A DNA stretch of 7,195 bases from Gammaproteobacteria bacterium (GTDB taxonomy: Bacteria; Pseudomonadota; Gammaproteobacteria; Arenicellales; Poriferihabitantaceae). The stretch spans positions 1 through 7,195 of the forward strand of contig JAIBDK010000117.1 in assembly GCA_024679435.1 (NCBI GenBank), read 5' to 3'. The first letter of the stretch is position 1; each line of letters opens with the position of its first letter. Positions 6,006 through 7,195 of the stretch are shown here, in pieces. Both the position numbers and the translations under genes were made by a program. A model generated the notes under the pieces. It was given only the letters and a program-made list of their open reading frames with translations. It did no database searches and was not told where the DNA came from.

Positions 6006-7195
6006 ATGAATACCGATCAAATAATTCTGTTTAGCTTGTTGGGTGTGGTTTTTGGATTGCTCATATGGGGCAAAATTCGTTATGACCTGGTTGCGTTTGG
6101 TGCGCTGATTTTTTGTGTGGTCATTGGGGTTGTCCCCGAGGATAAGGCTTTTGATGGATTTAGTCATCATGCTACGGTAATTATTGCGCTGGTTTTGATT
6201 GTAAGCCGTGGCTTGTCAAATTCCGGGGCTATTGAATTGATTGCGAAATACGTAATTGATGCCAGTCGGTCTTTGTTCATGCATATCAGTATTATGTCTG
6301 CGGTATCCGCTGGATTATCAGCGATTATGAATAACGTCGCAGCTCTTGCATTATTGATGCCAATGGATATGCAGGCAGCGGAAAAGGCTAAGCGAAGCCC
6401 ATCTTTAACGTTAATGCCTTTGTCTTTTGCATCCATTCTTGGTGGAATGATAACGATGATCGGGACTCCACCGAACATTATTATCGCCAGTTTTCGTGAG
6501 CAGGCTCTGGGTGAACCTTTTGGCATGTTTGACTTTTCGCCGGTGGGTTTGGTTGCCGCCATTGCCGGGGTTGTATTTGTTGCCCTGATTGGCTGGAGAT
6601 TGATCCCAAATACAAACAATGGGCGGCGTGTAGGTCAGGATATCGCTCAGATTAAGGACTATATAGCCGAACTCAAGGTGGGTAAAGAGTCCCCGTTTGC
6701 AGGACAGAAAGTCAATCAGCTGGATGCTGTCGCTGAGTCTTCTGATATTGCAATCATTGGGCTTAACCGCAGGGGGAAGCGTTTACCGGGCCAAGCCAGG
6801 CGGGAAGTTATTCAATCTGGCGATATGCTGGTGATAGAAGCTAGTGCAAAAAATATTGACGGTTTTGTGGGAGAGCACGGACTGGAGTATATCGGCGCGG
6901 ATAAGCATGATTCTATTGTTGGAGAAGATCTTTCTCTGCTGGAAGTTGTCATCCCTGAAGGTGCCAGAATTGAAGGCCGAACAGCGTTAAGTATCCGTTT
7001 ATTGTCCCGGTTTGGCGTGACTTTGCTGGGTGTGTCGCGTCATGGAACGGAATTTCGCGATAGTGTCAGAAAATTACCGATAAAAGCCGGAGACGTGCTT
7101 CTATTGCTCGGACCTTCTGAGCGGTTACACGATGTTGGGATCTGGATTGGAGGTCTGCCCCTCAAAGAAAGAGATTTGCAGGTAATACAACGTCA
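6006..7195 (+). CDS. SLC13/DASS-type permease with two RCK_C (TrkA_C) domains, 3' end outside the window
   Basis: The reading frame stays open to the right edge, giving 396 residues of a protein whose family is usually about 600. The N-terminal membrane half (about 5-200) has several hydrophobic helices and the two family signatures: MNNVAALALLMP (108-119), and GGMITMIGTPPNII (146-159), a re-entrant substrate and cation-binding loop. Two soluble RCK_C/TrkA_C domains follow, at about 222-293 and 309-380, each ending in a GD(M/V)L strand motif (GDML 272-275, GDVL 362-365). The order is membrane half, RCK_C, RCK_C, then a second membrane half expected beyond the window, as in the E. coli YfbS type. 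Family members import anions such as sulfate or dicarboxylates with sodium or protons. The substrate here cannot be read from sequence, and the RCK_C domains suggest ligand gating. The gene lies 56 bases after the EamA-type gene, in the same direction. Confidence 0.92.
   Translation, partial: MNTDQIILFSLLGVVFGLLIWGKIRYDLVAFGALIFCVVIGVVPEDKAFDGFSHHATVIIALVLIVSRGLSNSGAIELIAKYVIDASRSLFMHISIMSAVSAGLSAIMNNVAALALLMPMDMQAAEKAKRSPSLTLMPLSFASILGGMITMIGTPPNIIIASFREQALGEPFGMFDFSPVGLVAAIAGVVFVALIGWRLIPNTNNGRRVGQDIAQIKDYIAELKVGKESPFAGQKVNQLDAVAESSDIAIIGLNRRGKRLPGQARREVIQSGDMLVIEASAKNIDGFVGEHGLEYIGADKHDSIVGEDLSLLEVVIPEGARIEGRTALSIRLLSRFGVTLLGVSRHGTEFRDSVRKLPIKAGDVLLLLGPSERLHDVGIWIGGLPLKERDLQVIQR

Noticed and set aside
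5946..6170. Minus-strand open frame of 74 codons across the gap before the permease gene
   Set aside because: It overlaps the start of the permease and the end of the EamA-type gene, has no recognisable family, and the permease on the other strand is clearly real.
6167..6619. Open frame of 150 codons on the minus strand
   Set aside because: It lies wholly antisense to the conserved SLC13-type permease, including its signature motifs. Its translation has no recognisable domain and reads as the reverse image of hydrophobic codons.

Overview
The window looks like an ordinary chromosomal stretch of a gammaproteobacterium. The carbamoyl-phosphate synthetase genes and greA stand in the order carA-carB-greA, as in many members of that class, and the proteins align closely with the E. 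coli ones as I remember them. Base composition is moderate and similar throughout. I cannot name a genus. All five genes lie on the + strand and coding density is high. There are no RNA genes, insertion sequences, CRISPR arrays, phage genes or long repeats that I can see.

Layout: positions 1-35 are the end of a leader containing a small hairpin and the carA ribosome binding site. carA (36-1193) starts at TTG and overlaps carB (1186-4425) by eight bases. The 104-base carB-greA gap holds two adjacent dyads: an AT-rich one, then a good intrinsic terminator that ends 16 bases before greA. greA (4530-5009) is followed by a 64-base gap, a ten-helix EamA/DMT-type exporter (5074-5949), a 56-base gap, and the first 396 codons of an SLC13-type permease with two RCK_C (TrkA_C) domains. 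That last gene runs off the right edge of the window.

How the genes work together: CarA and CarB form one enzyme. CarA releases ammonia from glutamine and CarB makes carbamoyl phosphate for arginine and pyrimidine synthesis. GreA is a transcript-cleavage factor for RNA polymerase and has no metabolic link to carAB. The two transporters have no proven connection with each other or with the upstream genes. Their families allow a speculative sulfur-metabolism theme.

I did not find a previously undescribed system. The points most worth a second look are the terminator and neighbouring dyad in front of greA, a substitution in the CarB allosteric domain at the position of E. coli Lys954, and the two transporter genes sitting where Pseudomonas-type genomes continue into yhbY/ftsJ/ftsH.
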